A stretch of 64,000 nucleotides of DNA, from positions 1 through 64,000 of the forward strand of contig CAZOJJ010000010.1 of NCBI GenBank assembly GCA_964580105.1, read 5' to 3'. This DNA comes from CAZOJJ01 sp964580105. Lineage in GTDB: Bacteria; Bacteroidota; Rhodothermia; Rhodothermales; Rubricoccaceae. Positions 54,363-62,239 of the stretch are shown piece after piece (within the stretch, counting starts at the first letter, position 1; each line of letters begins with the position of its first letter). The notes below the pieces were generated by a model. That model did no database searches, was not told where the DNA came from, and saw only the letters and a list, made by a program, of their open reading frames with translations. Both the position numbers and the translations under genes were made by a program.

Positions 54363-55802
54363 TCACCCGGTCTGGCGGAAGGCGCTCAGCAGGCCCTCCT
54401 CGCGGTAGCGCTTGAGCTTGTTGCGGATCGTCCGCGCGCTGATGCCGAGCTGCTCGGCCGCCCGCTCCTGGTTGTGGTCGTGGTCCTCGAGCGCCCGCAG
54501 GATCATCAACCGCTCCATCTCGTCGAGCGTCTTCGGCGCGTCGGCGTCGGTCCAGCTCGCCTGGCCGGGGAACGGCCCGTCGGCAAAGAACGCGTTCACC
54601 ACGTCCTCCCGCTCGATGACCGGCCGGTCGGCGGCGAGCACGACGCCCCGGTGGACCATGTTGCTCAGCTCGCGGACGTTGCCCGGCCAGCGATAGGCCT
54701 CCAGCTGCCGCAGGAGCGCGGGGGCGAGCGTCTTGGGCGGGAGCCCGTAGAGCGCGCAGTACTTGGCCACGAAGTGCTCGGCCAGAAGGCCGACGTCGCT
54801 CCGGCGCTCGCGCAGCGGCGGCACGTAGAGCGGGAACACGGCGAGGCGATGGTAGAGGTCCTCGCGGAAGGTGCCCTCGCGAATGGCCTCCTGGAGGTCC
54901 CGGTTGCTCGTCGCCACCACGCGCACGTCGATGCGGGTGGTCTTCTCCGCGCCGACCTGCTGGAACTCCTCCTCCTGGAGCACGCGGAGCAGCTTGGCCT
55001 GGATGGGGAGGGCCACCTCGGTGACCTCGTCGAGGAGGAGGGTTCCGCCGTCGGCCCGCCCGAAGGCGCCGACGACGTCCTCGGTCGCCCCCGTGAAGGC
55101 GCCCTTCTTGTGGCCGAAGAGGTGGCTCTCGACGAGCTCGGAGGGAAGGTTGGCGCAGTTGATGGCCACGAACGGCCCGTCGGCCCGGTCGCTCTGCTCG
55201 TGGACGAGCCGGGCCAGCACCTCCTTGCCCGATCCGCTCTCGCCGTGGACGAACACGGACGCCTTGCTCCGGGCCAGGCGCGGCAGCAGCTCCTTGAGCT
55301 GGCGCACCGACGGATGCTCCCCGATGAACTCGCTCGCCCGCCCCGACGCGGCCGCGTCTTTGCTCGGGCGCGCCGAGGCGGGCCTGCTCGGCGCCGGAGC
55401 GGGCGCCGGGGCCGGGCGCGGCGCGCTCAGGTGGCGCTGCACGCACTCCATCAGCACGTCCGTCGTGAACGGCTTCGGGAGGTAGTCCACCGCGCCTTTG
55501 CTCATGGCGCGGACGGCGTGCTGGACGCTCGCGTGGCCGGTGATCATCACGACCGGGAGGTCGGGCTCGCGCTCGCGCACCTGCGCCAGTAGCTCCAGGC
55601 CGTCCATCTCCGGCATCTGGAAGTCCGTGATGACGAGGTCGAACGAGTGCTTCTGCAGGGCCTCCAGGGCCTGCGTGCCGCTCGTGCAACTGGTGACCTC
55701 CATCCCGTGCCGCCCGAGAAGCCGGGCGATCACCCCGTGGAGGAGTCGCTCATCATCGACGACGAGAACCTGAGGGGTGGAGGGACGCTCAGTGGCAGAC
55801 AT
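54363..55802 (-). CDS. NtrC-family sigma54-dependent response regulator (FlrC-like)
   Basis: The 479-residue product has a receiver domain (QVLVVDDERLLHGVIARLLG with acidic pair, FDLVITDFQMPEMDGLELLA with phosphorylated Asp, and Lys in VDYLPKPF), an AAA+ domain (FVHGESGSGKEVLARLV, HLFGHKKGAFTGATEDVVGA with the GAFTGA loop that contacts sigma54, GGTLLLDEVTEVALPIQAKL, EDLYHRLAVFPLYVPPLRER) and a C-terminal Fis-type HTH (ERAAEQLGISARTIRNKLKR). An Ala/Pro linker joins the first two. It lies opposite in direction to the flagellar genes and downstream of the kinase gene. It probably acts on the sigma54-like sites before flgF and flgB. Confidence 0.94.
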   Translation of the reverse strand: MSATERPSTPQVLVVDDERLLHGVIARLLGRHGMEVTSCTSGTQALEALQKHSFDLVITDFQMPEMDGLELLAQVREREPDLPVVMITGHASVQHAVRAMSKGAVDYLPKPFTTDVLMECVQRHLSAPRPAPAPAPAPSRPASARPSKDAAASGRASEFIGEHPSVRQLKELLPRLARSKASVFVHGESGSGKEVLARLVHEQSDRADGPFVAINCANLPSELVESHLFGHKKGAFTGATEDVVGAFGRADGGTLLLDEVTEVALPIQAKLLRVLQEEEFQQVGAEKTTRIDVRVVATSNRDLQEAIREGTFREDLYHRLAVFPLYVPPLRERRSDVGLLAEHFVAKYCALYGLPPKTLAPALLRQLEAYRWPGNVRELSNMVHRGVVLAADRPVIEREDVVNAFFADGPFPGQASWTDADAPKTLDEMERLMILRALEDHDHNQERAAEQLGISARTIRNKLKRYREEGLLSAFRQTG

Positions 55803-55855
55803 GGGGTGGGAACCTACGGGGGGATATAAGGACGACGGCCGGCACCGCTCGATAA

Positions 55856-56551
55856 TCAGACCACCTGCACCGCCGGGATGATAAGGGAAAACCTTAGGGA
55901 ATCCAATCGCCCCAGATGGACCGCTTCAAGCGAGCCGCCGTGGCTCGTCGCGATGCGTCGCGCGAGGGTGAGACCCAGCCCCAGACGGTCCGGCTTGCTC
56001 GTCACGAAGGGGTCGAACAAACGAGCCAGCGGGTCTACCGGATGGAACGTTTGGTTGGCGACGTGCACGCCTATGCGTCCTGCCTCACGCGTCAGTTCCA
56101 CCTCGACGGTCGTGTGCTCGGGGCTGCCTTCGAGCGCATTCTGAAGCAGGATCAGGAGCGCCTGCCGGAACAGCACGGGGTCCACCGAGACGCGGTCGTC
56201 CTCGATGGGCGCCTGGGTCACCCGGACCCGCTCCGGGGCCACGCCGAGCACCTCGACCGTCTGGGCGACCAGCGCGCCGAGAGAGACGGGAAAGAAGACG
56301 GGCTCCGGGTGGCGGCCGTAGCAGAGCAGGTCCTTGAGGATCCGCTCGATGGACGCGGTGCCGTCGAGGATGTGCAGCGCGAGCGGCCGCTCGTGGTCGG
56401 GAAGGAGGTCCGCGAGGAGCTCGGCGTAGCCCTGGACGCCGGCCACGATGCTGCGGAGGCGGTGGGCCAGGATGGAGGCGAGGGCGGCGGTGTCGCCCTC
56501 GGGGGCGCCGAGGGCGAGGAGCGGGGAGACGGGTTCCAGCGTGGTCGTCAC
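55856..56551 (-). CDS. Histidine kinase, cytoplasmic (FlrB-like)
   Basis: The 231-residue product has an H-box (LASILAHRLRSIVAGVQGYA, His near residue 30) and a HATPase core: N-box FRQALLILLQNALEGSPEHT, G1 box PLARLFDPFVTSKPDRLGLG with the VTSK pattern, and LTLARRIATSHGGSLEAVHL. There is no sensor or membrane part, so it senses an internal signal. It is followed after 53 bases by the NtrC-type regulator, giving the FlrBC/FleSR pair known for class III flagellar control. HR instead of HE in the H-box is a small deviation. Confidence 0.85.
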   Translation of the reverse strand: MTTTLEPVSPLLALGAPEGDTAALASILAHRLRSIVAGVQGYAELLADLLPDHERPLALHILDGTASIERILKDLLCYGRHPEPVFFPVSLGALVAQTVEVLGVAPERVRVTQAPIEDDRVSVDPVLFRQALLILLQNALEGSPEHTTVEVELTREAGRIGVHVANQTFHPVDPLARLFDPFVTSKPDRLGLGLTLARRIATSHGGSLEAVHLGRLDSLRFSLIIPAVQVV

Positions 56552-56851
56552 GGGAGGCGCGTTTTTCCGAGGGCGACTCGGTAAGGTTTTCCGGCGGAAG
56601 AGGAGGGAAGCGCCGGCCAGGCCGCAGAACGCCTACCTCGCGAGGGATGGCGTCGCCGGGCCGGCCGGATGCCTCGGGGCGGCACAAACCGGGCCCACGC
56701 GTGCAGAACGCCCGAATCGCTCGAAAAAAGCGAGGCGGGCCTGCACGCCTCCTTCGGTGGAGCCGGAACCGGGGTTCGGCAGCGGCGGCGGCAGGTGGGC
56801 GGGTGGCACAGCCCTTGTCGAAGCCGACGGCGAACCCGACCGCCCCCGCTC
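56552..56851. other. Divergent intergenic region between the kinase gene and flgB
   Basis: About 300 bases. It contains the sigma54-like site at 56804-56819 and a small cgctcgaaaaaagcg inverted pair near 56717. No gene is seen. Confidence 0.7.
56804..56819 (+). promoter_or_regulatory. flgB: Sigma54-like promoter before flgB
   Basis: TGGCACAGCCCTTGTC has TGGCAC and TTG at the -24 and -12 positions (GG, ten bases, GT); only the last C of the GC pair differs. It starts 48 bases before the flgB ATG. Confidence 0.55.
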
Positions 56852-57190
56852 ATGGAAACGACCAAGCTCGGACTCCTCCGTCAGGCGATGGGCGCCTACG
56901 CGCTCCGCTCGCGCACGCTCGCGAACAACGTCGCCAACCTCGCCACGCCGGGGTACGAGCGCCTCGGCGTGGCCTTCGAGGAGGCCCTCCAGCAAGCCCG
57001 CCGCTCGCCCGAAGGCATCGAGGACCCGTCGCGCTTCGCCCCGCGCGTCCGGGCGGAGGGCCGCCCGCCGCTCCTCGAAGACGAGATGATGGAGCTGGCC
57101 GACACCCAGATGCGGACGCAGCTCGCCACGCGCGCCCTCTCCGAGCACTTCGCGCTCATGCGGACGGGCATCACCGGCCGCCCCGAGTAA
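56852..57190 (+). CDS. flgB: Flagellar basal-body rod protein FlgB
   Basis: The 112-residue product has LLRQAMGAYALRSRTLANNV ANLATPGYERLGVAFEEALQ and DTQMRTQLATRALSEHFALM, the FlgB pattern. It forms the proximal rod. First gene of the flgB-C-fliE-F-G-H-I-J run. flgC starts 24 bases after its stop. Confidence 0.93.
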   Translation: METTKLGLLRQAMGAYALRSRTLANNVANLATPGYERLGVAFEEALQQARRSPEGIEDPSRFAPRVRAEGRPPLLEDEMMELADTQMRTQLATRALSEHFALMRTGITGRPE

Positions 57191-57214
57191 GCCGCCACCC
57201 GCTCCTAGCGCGCC

Positions 57215-57712
57215 ATGCCCCTCGGCCCCCGCTTCTTCTCCGTCTTCCGCGTCGCCGCGCGCGGGCTCGAAGCCCAGCGCATCGCGATGGGCGTGGCGTC
57301 GGAGAACATCGCCAACGCCACGACGACCTCCACGCCCGACGGCACGCCGTACCGCGTCCGCCGGGCCGTCCACCGCCTCACGGGCGGGCCGGATGCGGCG
57401 TTCGGCGCGCTCCTCGACAGCGCCCAGTCCCTCCACCGCTCCAACGGCCGCCACCTCTCCGGCCTCTCCGCCCGCCGCTTCGGCGCGTCCAGCGACGGCG
57501 GCCTCGAGACCACCATCGAGGAGATGGCCTGGGAGCGCCTCGAGTACGACCCCGACCACCCCGACGCCGACCTCGACGGGTACGTCCACTACCCCGACGT
57601 CAACGTCGTCACCGAGATGGCCGAAATGATCTCGGCCAACCGCATCTACGAGGCCAACCTCTCCACGCTCGAAGCCGCCAAGGAGATGCTCAAGCGCACC
57701 CTCGAACTCTGA
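57215..57712 (+). CDS. flgC: Flagellar basal-body rod protein FlgC
   Basis: The 165-residue product has FRVAARGLEAQRIAMGVASE NIANATTTSTPDGTPYRVRR at the start and DLDGYVHYPDVNVVTEMAEM ISANRIYEANLSTLEAAKEM at the end, matching FlgC closely. An internal insert (FGALLDSAQSLHRSNGRHLS, about 60-80) is longer than usual. The small unknown gene follows after 10 bases. Confidence 0.95.
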   Translation: MPLGPRFFSVFRVAARGLEAQRIAMGVASENIANATTTSTPDGTPYRVRRAVHRLTGGPDAAFGALLDSAQSLHRSNGRHLSGLSARRFGASSDGGLETTIEEMAWERLEYDPDHPDADLDGYVHYPDVNVVTEMAEMISANRIYEANLSTLEAAKEMLKRTLEL

Positions 57713-57722
57713 TCGCCTTCCC

Positions 57723-57950
57723 ATGACCGTCCGCCCGCTCTACTCGCCCCCCTCGCCCCCGGCCGCCGACCCCGCCGGCCGGGTACCCGAGGCGGCCCAG
57801 GCCCCGACGGCGCTCTCGGACGCCGAGCGCCAGGCGCTCGCGCAGCAGTTCCCCGAGAGCCCCGCACTGAGCCTCCGGCTCTACGGACCCACGCGCGCGC
57901 ACACCGAGGCGGCCCCCGCCCTCGGGTCGCGCCTCGACCTCCGCGGCTGA
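57723..57950 (+). CDS. Unknown 75-residue protein between flgC and fliE
   Basis: Not recognised. Pro/Ala-rich start, then TALSDAERQALAQQFPESPA LSLRLYGPTR, and a C-terminus GSRLDLRG. The central helix and the end look conserved in kind (a small protein with a basic tail), but I know no family. It is tightly placed (10 bases from flgC stop, 10 bases to fliE start), so it is expressed with the rod genes and may be a rod or export accessory factor; this is inference. Confidence 0.7.
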   Translation: MTVRPLYSPPSPPAADPAGRVPEAAQAPTALSDAERQALAQQFPESPALSLRLYGPTRAHTEAAPALGSRLDLRG

Positions 57951-57960
57951 CCGACCGACG

Positions 57961-58278
57961 ATGGACCTCTCCCTCGCCCAGCTCCAGCGCCTCCGCGGCG
58001 CCGACCCCGGCCAGCCGTTCGGCCCGCCCGAGCGCGGCCCGCTCACCGGCCCCGGCGCCACCGGCTTCGCCGACACCCTCCGCGGCGCCATCGACCGCGT
58101 GGACGCCACGCAGAAGGAGGCCGACGCCCAGATCGAAGCCTTCGTTGCCGGGGAGCAGGAGAACCTGCACGAGGTGATGATCGCGATGAACGAGGCGCGC
58201 CTCCACTTCCAGCTCATGACCGAGGTCCGCAACAAGACCCTGGAGGCCTACCAGGAGCTGATGCGGATGCAGGTCTAG
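57961..58278 (+). CDS. fliE: Flagellar rod-MS ring junction protein FliE
   Basis: The 105-residue product ends with the FliE pattern: GFADTLRGAIDRVDATQKEA DAQIEAFVAGEQENLHEVMI AMNEARLHFQLMTEVRNKTL EAYQELMRMQV. It is the first exported rod-side component. The gap to fliF (128 bases) is filled by two tandem arrays. Confidence 0.92.
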   Translation: MDLSLAQLQRLRGADPGQPFGPPERGPLTGPGATGFADTLRGAIDRVDATQKEADAQIEAFVAGEQENLHEVMIAMNEARLHFQLMTEVRNKTLEAYQELMRMQV

Positions 58279-58287
58279 CGGATTCGG

Positions 58288-58327
58288 AGTGCCGAATGCG
58301 TAGTGCCGAATGCGTAGTGCCGAATGC
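58288..58327. repeat. 14-bp tandem repeat (agtgccgaatgcgt), three copies
   Basis: Copies at 58288, 58302 and 58316 (the last lacks two bases). In the fliE-fliF gap. Confidence 0.92.
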
Positions 58328-58366
58328 CCGGCTCTGAACCCCACGTACCCAGCTCTCCACGTCGAA

Positions 58367-58394
58367 CGCCCCACTCCGCACGCCCCACTCCGCA
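58367..58394. repeat. 14-bp tandem repeat (cgccccactccgca), two copies
   Basis: Copies at 58367 and 58381, then a partial cgccca. It ends 12 bases before the fliF ATG and is unrelated in sequence to the array just upstream. Confidence 0.88.
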
Positions 58395-58406
58395 CGCCCA
58401 CGCTCC

Positions 58407-60062
58407 ATGTCCGCCTATCTCGCCCAGCTCCGCGCCTTCCTCGGCCGCCTCACGGTCCGCCAGCGGCTCACCCTCGGCGCCGTCGTCGTGGGCGGCGTGG
58501 CCCTCCTCGGCGGCGTGGCCTACTGGGCCAGCCGGCCGGACTACGCCCTCCTCTTCGGCGGCCTCGACGCCGCCGACGCCGCCCGCGTCGTCGAGCAACT
58601 TCGGAGCGACGGCACGGCCTACGAGCTCCGGGAGGGCGGCACCGCCGTGTTCGTCCCCCGCGCCGACGTCTACGAGCTCCGCCTCCGCTTCGCCGCCGAG
58701 GGCCTCGTCTCCGACGGCCAGACCGGCTACGAACTCTTCGACGGCGGCACCCTCGGCATGACCGACTTCATGCAGAAGGTGTCCTACAAGCGCGCCCTCG
58801 AAGGCGAGCTGGCGCGGACGATCACGAACGTGCGCGGCATCGAGGGCGCGCGCGTCCACCTCGTGCTGCCCGAGCGCAACCCTTTCCAGGACCGGCAGGT
58901 GAAGCCGAGCGCCTCCGTCGTGCTCCACCTCGCGGGCGGCGGGCGGCCGGGCCGCGAGCAGGTCGCCGCCATCGCCGCGCTCGTCGGCGGGGCCGTCGAG
59001 GGGCTGAACCCGACGGACGTGACGGTCGTGGACGCTCACGGGAACCTGCTCTCCGACCCCACCCAGGCCGAATCCGACGGCGCGCTTTCCTCCACGCAGC
59101 TCCGCTACCAGCGCGCCGTCGAGGAACACCTCGCCGAGCAGGGGCAGTCCATGCTCGACCGCGTGCTCGGCACCGGCCGCGCCGTCGTCCGCGTCTCGGC
59201 CACCCTCGACTTCAGCCGCACCATCACCGAGACCGAGCGGATCGACCCCGAAAGCGCCACGGTCATCTCGGAGGAGCGGATGGACGAGCAGGGCACCACC
59301 GGCGGCGCGACCTCGACGGTGCGCAACTACGAGCTCACGCGCGAGCGCGAGCAGCGTGAGCGCGGCGCCGGCGAGGTCCGCTACCTCACCGTCTCGGTCA
59401 TCCTCGACTACCGTCCACCCGAGACGCCCGCCGTACCCGCCGAGGAGGGCGCGGGGGACACCCAGGCGGCCCCGGCCGAGCCCGTCCCCTACACCGCGCA
59501 GGAACTGGCCGAGATCGAGCAGCTCGTCAAGAACGCCGTCGGCTTCAACGAGCAGCGCGGCGACCGCATCACCGTACAGCAGGCCCGCTTCGACGCGAGC
59601 GCGGAGACCGCCTATGCCGCCGAGTGGGAGGCGCAGCGCCGCGACGAGCGGATGCAGCTCTACCTCCGCTACGGGCTCATGGCGCTGGCCCTCCTCGTCG
59701 GCGCCTGGCTGCTCCGCACGGCCACGGCGCGCGTGAGCCGGCTGGTCGAGGCGCCTGCCCCGCCGCCGAAGGTGCCGCCGAAGGTGCCGCCGAAGGCGCC
59801 GCCGGCCGAGTCGGGCGAGGAGGAGCCGCAGTCCGACCCGCAGAACCCGTTCCGCACCCTCGCCCAGCACCGGACGCAGGAGGTGCCCGGAGCCGTCATA
59901 GACGATTTCTACACCAGCCGCCTCTCGCCCGACGCCCGCGCCCGCCTCAACGCCAAGCGCCAGTTCTACGAGGCCACCCAGCTCATGGTCGCCGACCAGC
60001 CCGAGGAGGCCGCCGCCCTCATCGGCACGTGGCTTGCCGAGGACCGCAGCCGCCTCAACTGA
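58407..60062 (+). CDS. fliF: Flagellar MS-ring protein FliF
   Basis: The 551-residue product has two membrane helices (LGAVVVGGVALLGGVAYWA near 25-45; LMALALLVGAWLLR near 425-440). The ring-building domains contain RPDYALLFGGLDAADAARVV, FDGGTLGMTDFMQKVSYKRA LEGELARTI, NPTDVTVVDAHGNLLSD, and the C-terminal tail RRLLPDARARLNAK- style segment ending PEEAAALIGTWLAEDRSRLN that binds FliG. A 12-bp repeat in the linker (gccgccgaaggt units, 59762-59798) encodes PPKV units. Confidence 0.95.
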   Translation: MSAYLAQLRAFLGRLTVRQRLTLGAVVVGGVALLGGVAYWASRPDYALLFGGLDAADAARVVEQLRSDGTAYELREGGTAVFVPRADVYELRLRFAAEGLVSDGQTGYELFDGGTLGMTDFMQKVSYKRALEGELARTITNVRGIEGARVHLVLPERNPFQDRQVKPSASVVLHLAGGGRPGREQVAAIAALVGGAVEGLNPTDVTVVDAHGNLLSDPTQAESDGALSSTQLRYQRAVEEHLAEQGQSMLDRVLGTGRAVVRVSATLDFSRTITETERIDPESATVISEERMDEQGTTGGATSTVRNYELTREREQRERGAGEVRYLTVSVILDYRPPETPAVPAEEGAGDTQAAPAEPVPYTAQELAEIEQLVKNAVGFNEQRGDRITVQQARFDASAETAYAAEWEAQRRDERMQLYLRYGLMALALLVGAWLLRTATARVSRLVEAPAPPPKVPPKVPPKAPPAESGEEEPQSDPQNPFRTLAQHRTQEVPGAVIDDFYTSRLSPDARARLNAKRQFYEATQLMVADQPEEAAALIGTWLAEDRSRLN

Positions 60063-60084
60063 GCCGCTTTCCCCCTGATTTCCC

Positions 60085-61248
60085 ATGCCTGCCACGCTCG
60101 ACGTTCCGCCCCCGCTGGAAAAAACCGCCGAGGCCCTCGCCGAGACGGCCTGGGTGGCCCGCCGCCGCACCGAGGCCGGCGAGGTCGCCTCCCCCGCCGT
60201 CGCCGCCATGCTGGCCGCGGCCGAGTCGGGGCCGGTCAACCACGCCGACGTGCTCGCCCGCATGACGGGCAGCCAGCGCGCCGCCGTGCTGCTGATCGCG
60301 CTAGGCGTCGAGGCCGCCTCGAAGGTGCTCCCGCTCCTGAGCGAGGAGGACGTCGAGCGCGTCTCGGTCGAGATCGCGCGGACGAAGAACGTGCCCGGCG
60401 AGCAGGTCGAGGCCGTGCTCAGCGAGTACAACGACCTCGCGCTGGCGCGGAGCTACGTCAGCCAGGGCGGCGCCGCCTTCGCCCGGCGCATGCTCGAGAG
60501 CGCCCTCGGCCCCGACCGCGCCGAGGAGATGATGATGAAGGTGGAGGCGGCCATGGAGGTCTCCGCCTTCCACATGCTCCAGACCGTCGACCTCGGGCCG
60601 CTGCTCGACTTCCTCCAGAACGAGCACCCCCAGACCGTCGCCCTCATCCTCACGCAGCTCCACCCGCGCAAGGCCTCCGACCTCATCGAGCACCTCGCGC
60701 CCGAGGTGCAGCGCGAGGTCATCTACCGCGTCGCCATCATGGCGGCGCCCTCGCCCGAGGTGCTCCGCGAGGTGGAGGCGGTCATCCGCCACTCCCTCGG
60801 CTCCGGCCTCGGCTCCGACACCGGCTCGCGCGGCGGCGCCGAGAAGGTGGCCGAGATCCTCACCGCCAGCAGCCGCTCCACCGAGCGCGCGCTCATGGAG
60901 GCCCTCCGCGAGTACTCGCCCGAGATCGCCACCACGGTCAAGAGCCTCATGTTCGTCTTCGACGACCTCGTGCTCCTCGACCCGCGCGACCTCCAGAAGA
61001 TTCTCATGCAGGTGGAGCAGCGCGACCTCGCGCTCGCGCTCAAGGCCGCGCCCGAGGCGCTCCAGACGAAGATCTTCGAGAACGTCTCCGATCGCGTCGC
61101 CCAGATCGTCCGCGAGGAGATCGAGATGCTCGGCTCCGTCGCCGTGGTGGACGTGGACGAGGCGCAGGCCCGCATCCTCGAGGCCGCCGCCGAGCTGGAG
61201 GCCCGCGGCGAGGTGACCCTCTCCCGCAAGCAGATCCAGCGCATCTAG
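60085..61248 (+). CDS. fliG: Flagellar motor switch protein FliG
   Basis: The 387-residue product carries FliG N, middle and C domains: MTGSQRAAVLLIALGVEAAS, MLQTVDLGPLLDFLQNEHPQ TVALILTQLHPRKASDLIEH (EHPQT motif), and MFVFDDLVLLDPRDLQKILM, DLALALKAAPEALQTKIFEN with the charged torque helix (Asp, Arg, Glu residues). It is about 50 residues longer than E. coli FliG, all at the N-terminus (residues 1-55), which is Ala-rich and not conserved. Start could be later, for example at MTGSQRA. Confidence 0.95.
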   Translation: MPATLDVPPPLEKTAEALAETAWVARRRTEAGEVASPAVAAMLAAAESGPVNHADVLARMTGSQRAAVLLIALGVEAASKVLPLLSEEDVERVSVEIARTKNVPGEQVEAVLSEYNDLALARSYVSQGGAAFARRMLESALGPDRAEEMMMKVEAAMEVSAFHMLQTVDLGPLLDFLQNEHPQTVALILTQLHPRKASDLIEHLAPEVQREVIYRVAIMAAPSPEVLREVEAVIRHSLGSGLGSDTGSRGGAEKVAEILTASSRSTERALMEALREYSPEIATTVKSLMFVFDDLVLLDPRDLQKILMQVEQRDLALALKAAPEALQTKIFENVSDRVAQIVREEIEMLGSVAVVDVDEAQARILEAAAELEARGEVTLSRKQIQRI

Positions 61249-61255
61249 CCCGGCC

Positions 61256-62239
61256 ATGCAACACGGCGGCGTCCTCAAGCAGCCCGCGTCCTTCCGGCCC
61301 GCCGTCTTCGACGCGCTCCTCGGAGACGGCGCCCCCGGCGACGGCGCCCCCGGCGCGGCACCGGTCCTGCGGGCCAGTGCGCCCGTCGGCACCGTGCGCT
61401 CCGGCGCGAACGCGTCCCCGGGCACGAGCGCCCCCGGCCCCGAGAGGCCCGCCCGCCCTGCCGTCGTAGCGGGTACGTCCGTGCGCGTCGCGCCCGCGGC
61501 GGTGCGGATCGATCCGCCCGCCGCGCCCCTCCGGGCCCAGCCGCCCGCGACGACCGCGCCCCCACCGTCCCCCGAAGCGCTCTGCGCCCGGCAGGAGGCC
61601 GAGGCGCAGGCCCGCCGCGAGGCCGAGCTGACGACCGCCCGCGACGAGGCCTACGAGGCCGGCCGCGCCGCCGGACGCGCCGAGGCCGAGAACGCGCTCC
61701 GGGCCGAGGTCGAGGCCCTCCGGGCTTCCGCCGCCACGGACATCGCGCGGCTCGAAGCGCTCTGGCAGGCCCACCACGACCGCGTCGAGCGGCAGCTCGT
61801 CGCCCTCGCCGTCGAGGTGGCCGCGATGCTGACGGAGGGGCCGCTCCCCGAGGCCACCCGCGAAGCCGCCGACCGCGCGCTCGCCCAGGCCGTCGAATCC
61901 CTCGCGCGCGGCGACGGCCTCAGCGTCCGCCTCCATCCGGTGGACTACCTCCGGCTCCAGGAGCTCGGCCTCGTGGACGGCCTCAGCGCCGCCCACCCCG
62001 CCCTCCGCTGGACGCCCGACGAGGCGCTCGCCGAGGGCGACTGGGTCGTGGACTCGGCCGAGGCCGTCGTGCGGCACGTCCGCACCGAGTTGCTCGAAGG
62101 GCTCCGCGCCCGCCTCGACCTCCTGCAGGCCATCCAGGACGTCCCGCGCGCCGCCTCCCAGACGCCGGCCCGCACCGCGCCGGCCCGCGCTCCGGAGGCG
62201 CCCGAAGCCGCCCCTCCGCCCCCGCCGACGCCGCTCTAG
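61256..62239 (+). CDS. fliH: Flagellar export ATPase regulator FliH
   Basis: The 327-residue product is long for FliH. N-terminal half (about 1-110) is Pro/Ala-rich with two PGDGA units from a 15-bp repeat (61325-61354). The middle helix has ARREAELTTARDEAYEAGRA AGRAEAENAL, with the GxxxG-type pattern of FliH, and the C-terminal part has LWQAHHDRVERQLVALAVEV and VRLHPVDYLRLQELG, LRWTPDEALAEGDWVVDSAE. It holds FliI at the export gate. fliI begins directly after its stop. Confidence 0.85.
   Translation: MQHGGVLKQPASFRPAVFDALLGDGAPGDGAPGAAPVLRASAPVGTVRSGANASPGTSAPGPERPARPAVVAGTSVRVAPAAVRIDPPAAPLRAQPPATTAPPPSPEALCARQEAEAQARREAELTTARDEAYEAGRAAGRAEAENALRAEVEALRASAATDIARLEALWQAHHDRVERQLVALAVEVAAMLTEGPLPEATREAADRALAQAVESLARGDGLSVRLHPVDYLRLQELGLVDGLSAAHPALRWTPDEALAEGDWVVDSAEAVVRHVRTELLEGLRARLDLLQAIQDVPRAASQTPARTAPARAPEAPEAAPPPPPTPL

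Noticed and set aside
59669..59899. Separate minus-strand gene inside fliF
   Set aside because: Shadow of the repeat-bearing FliF linker.
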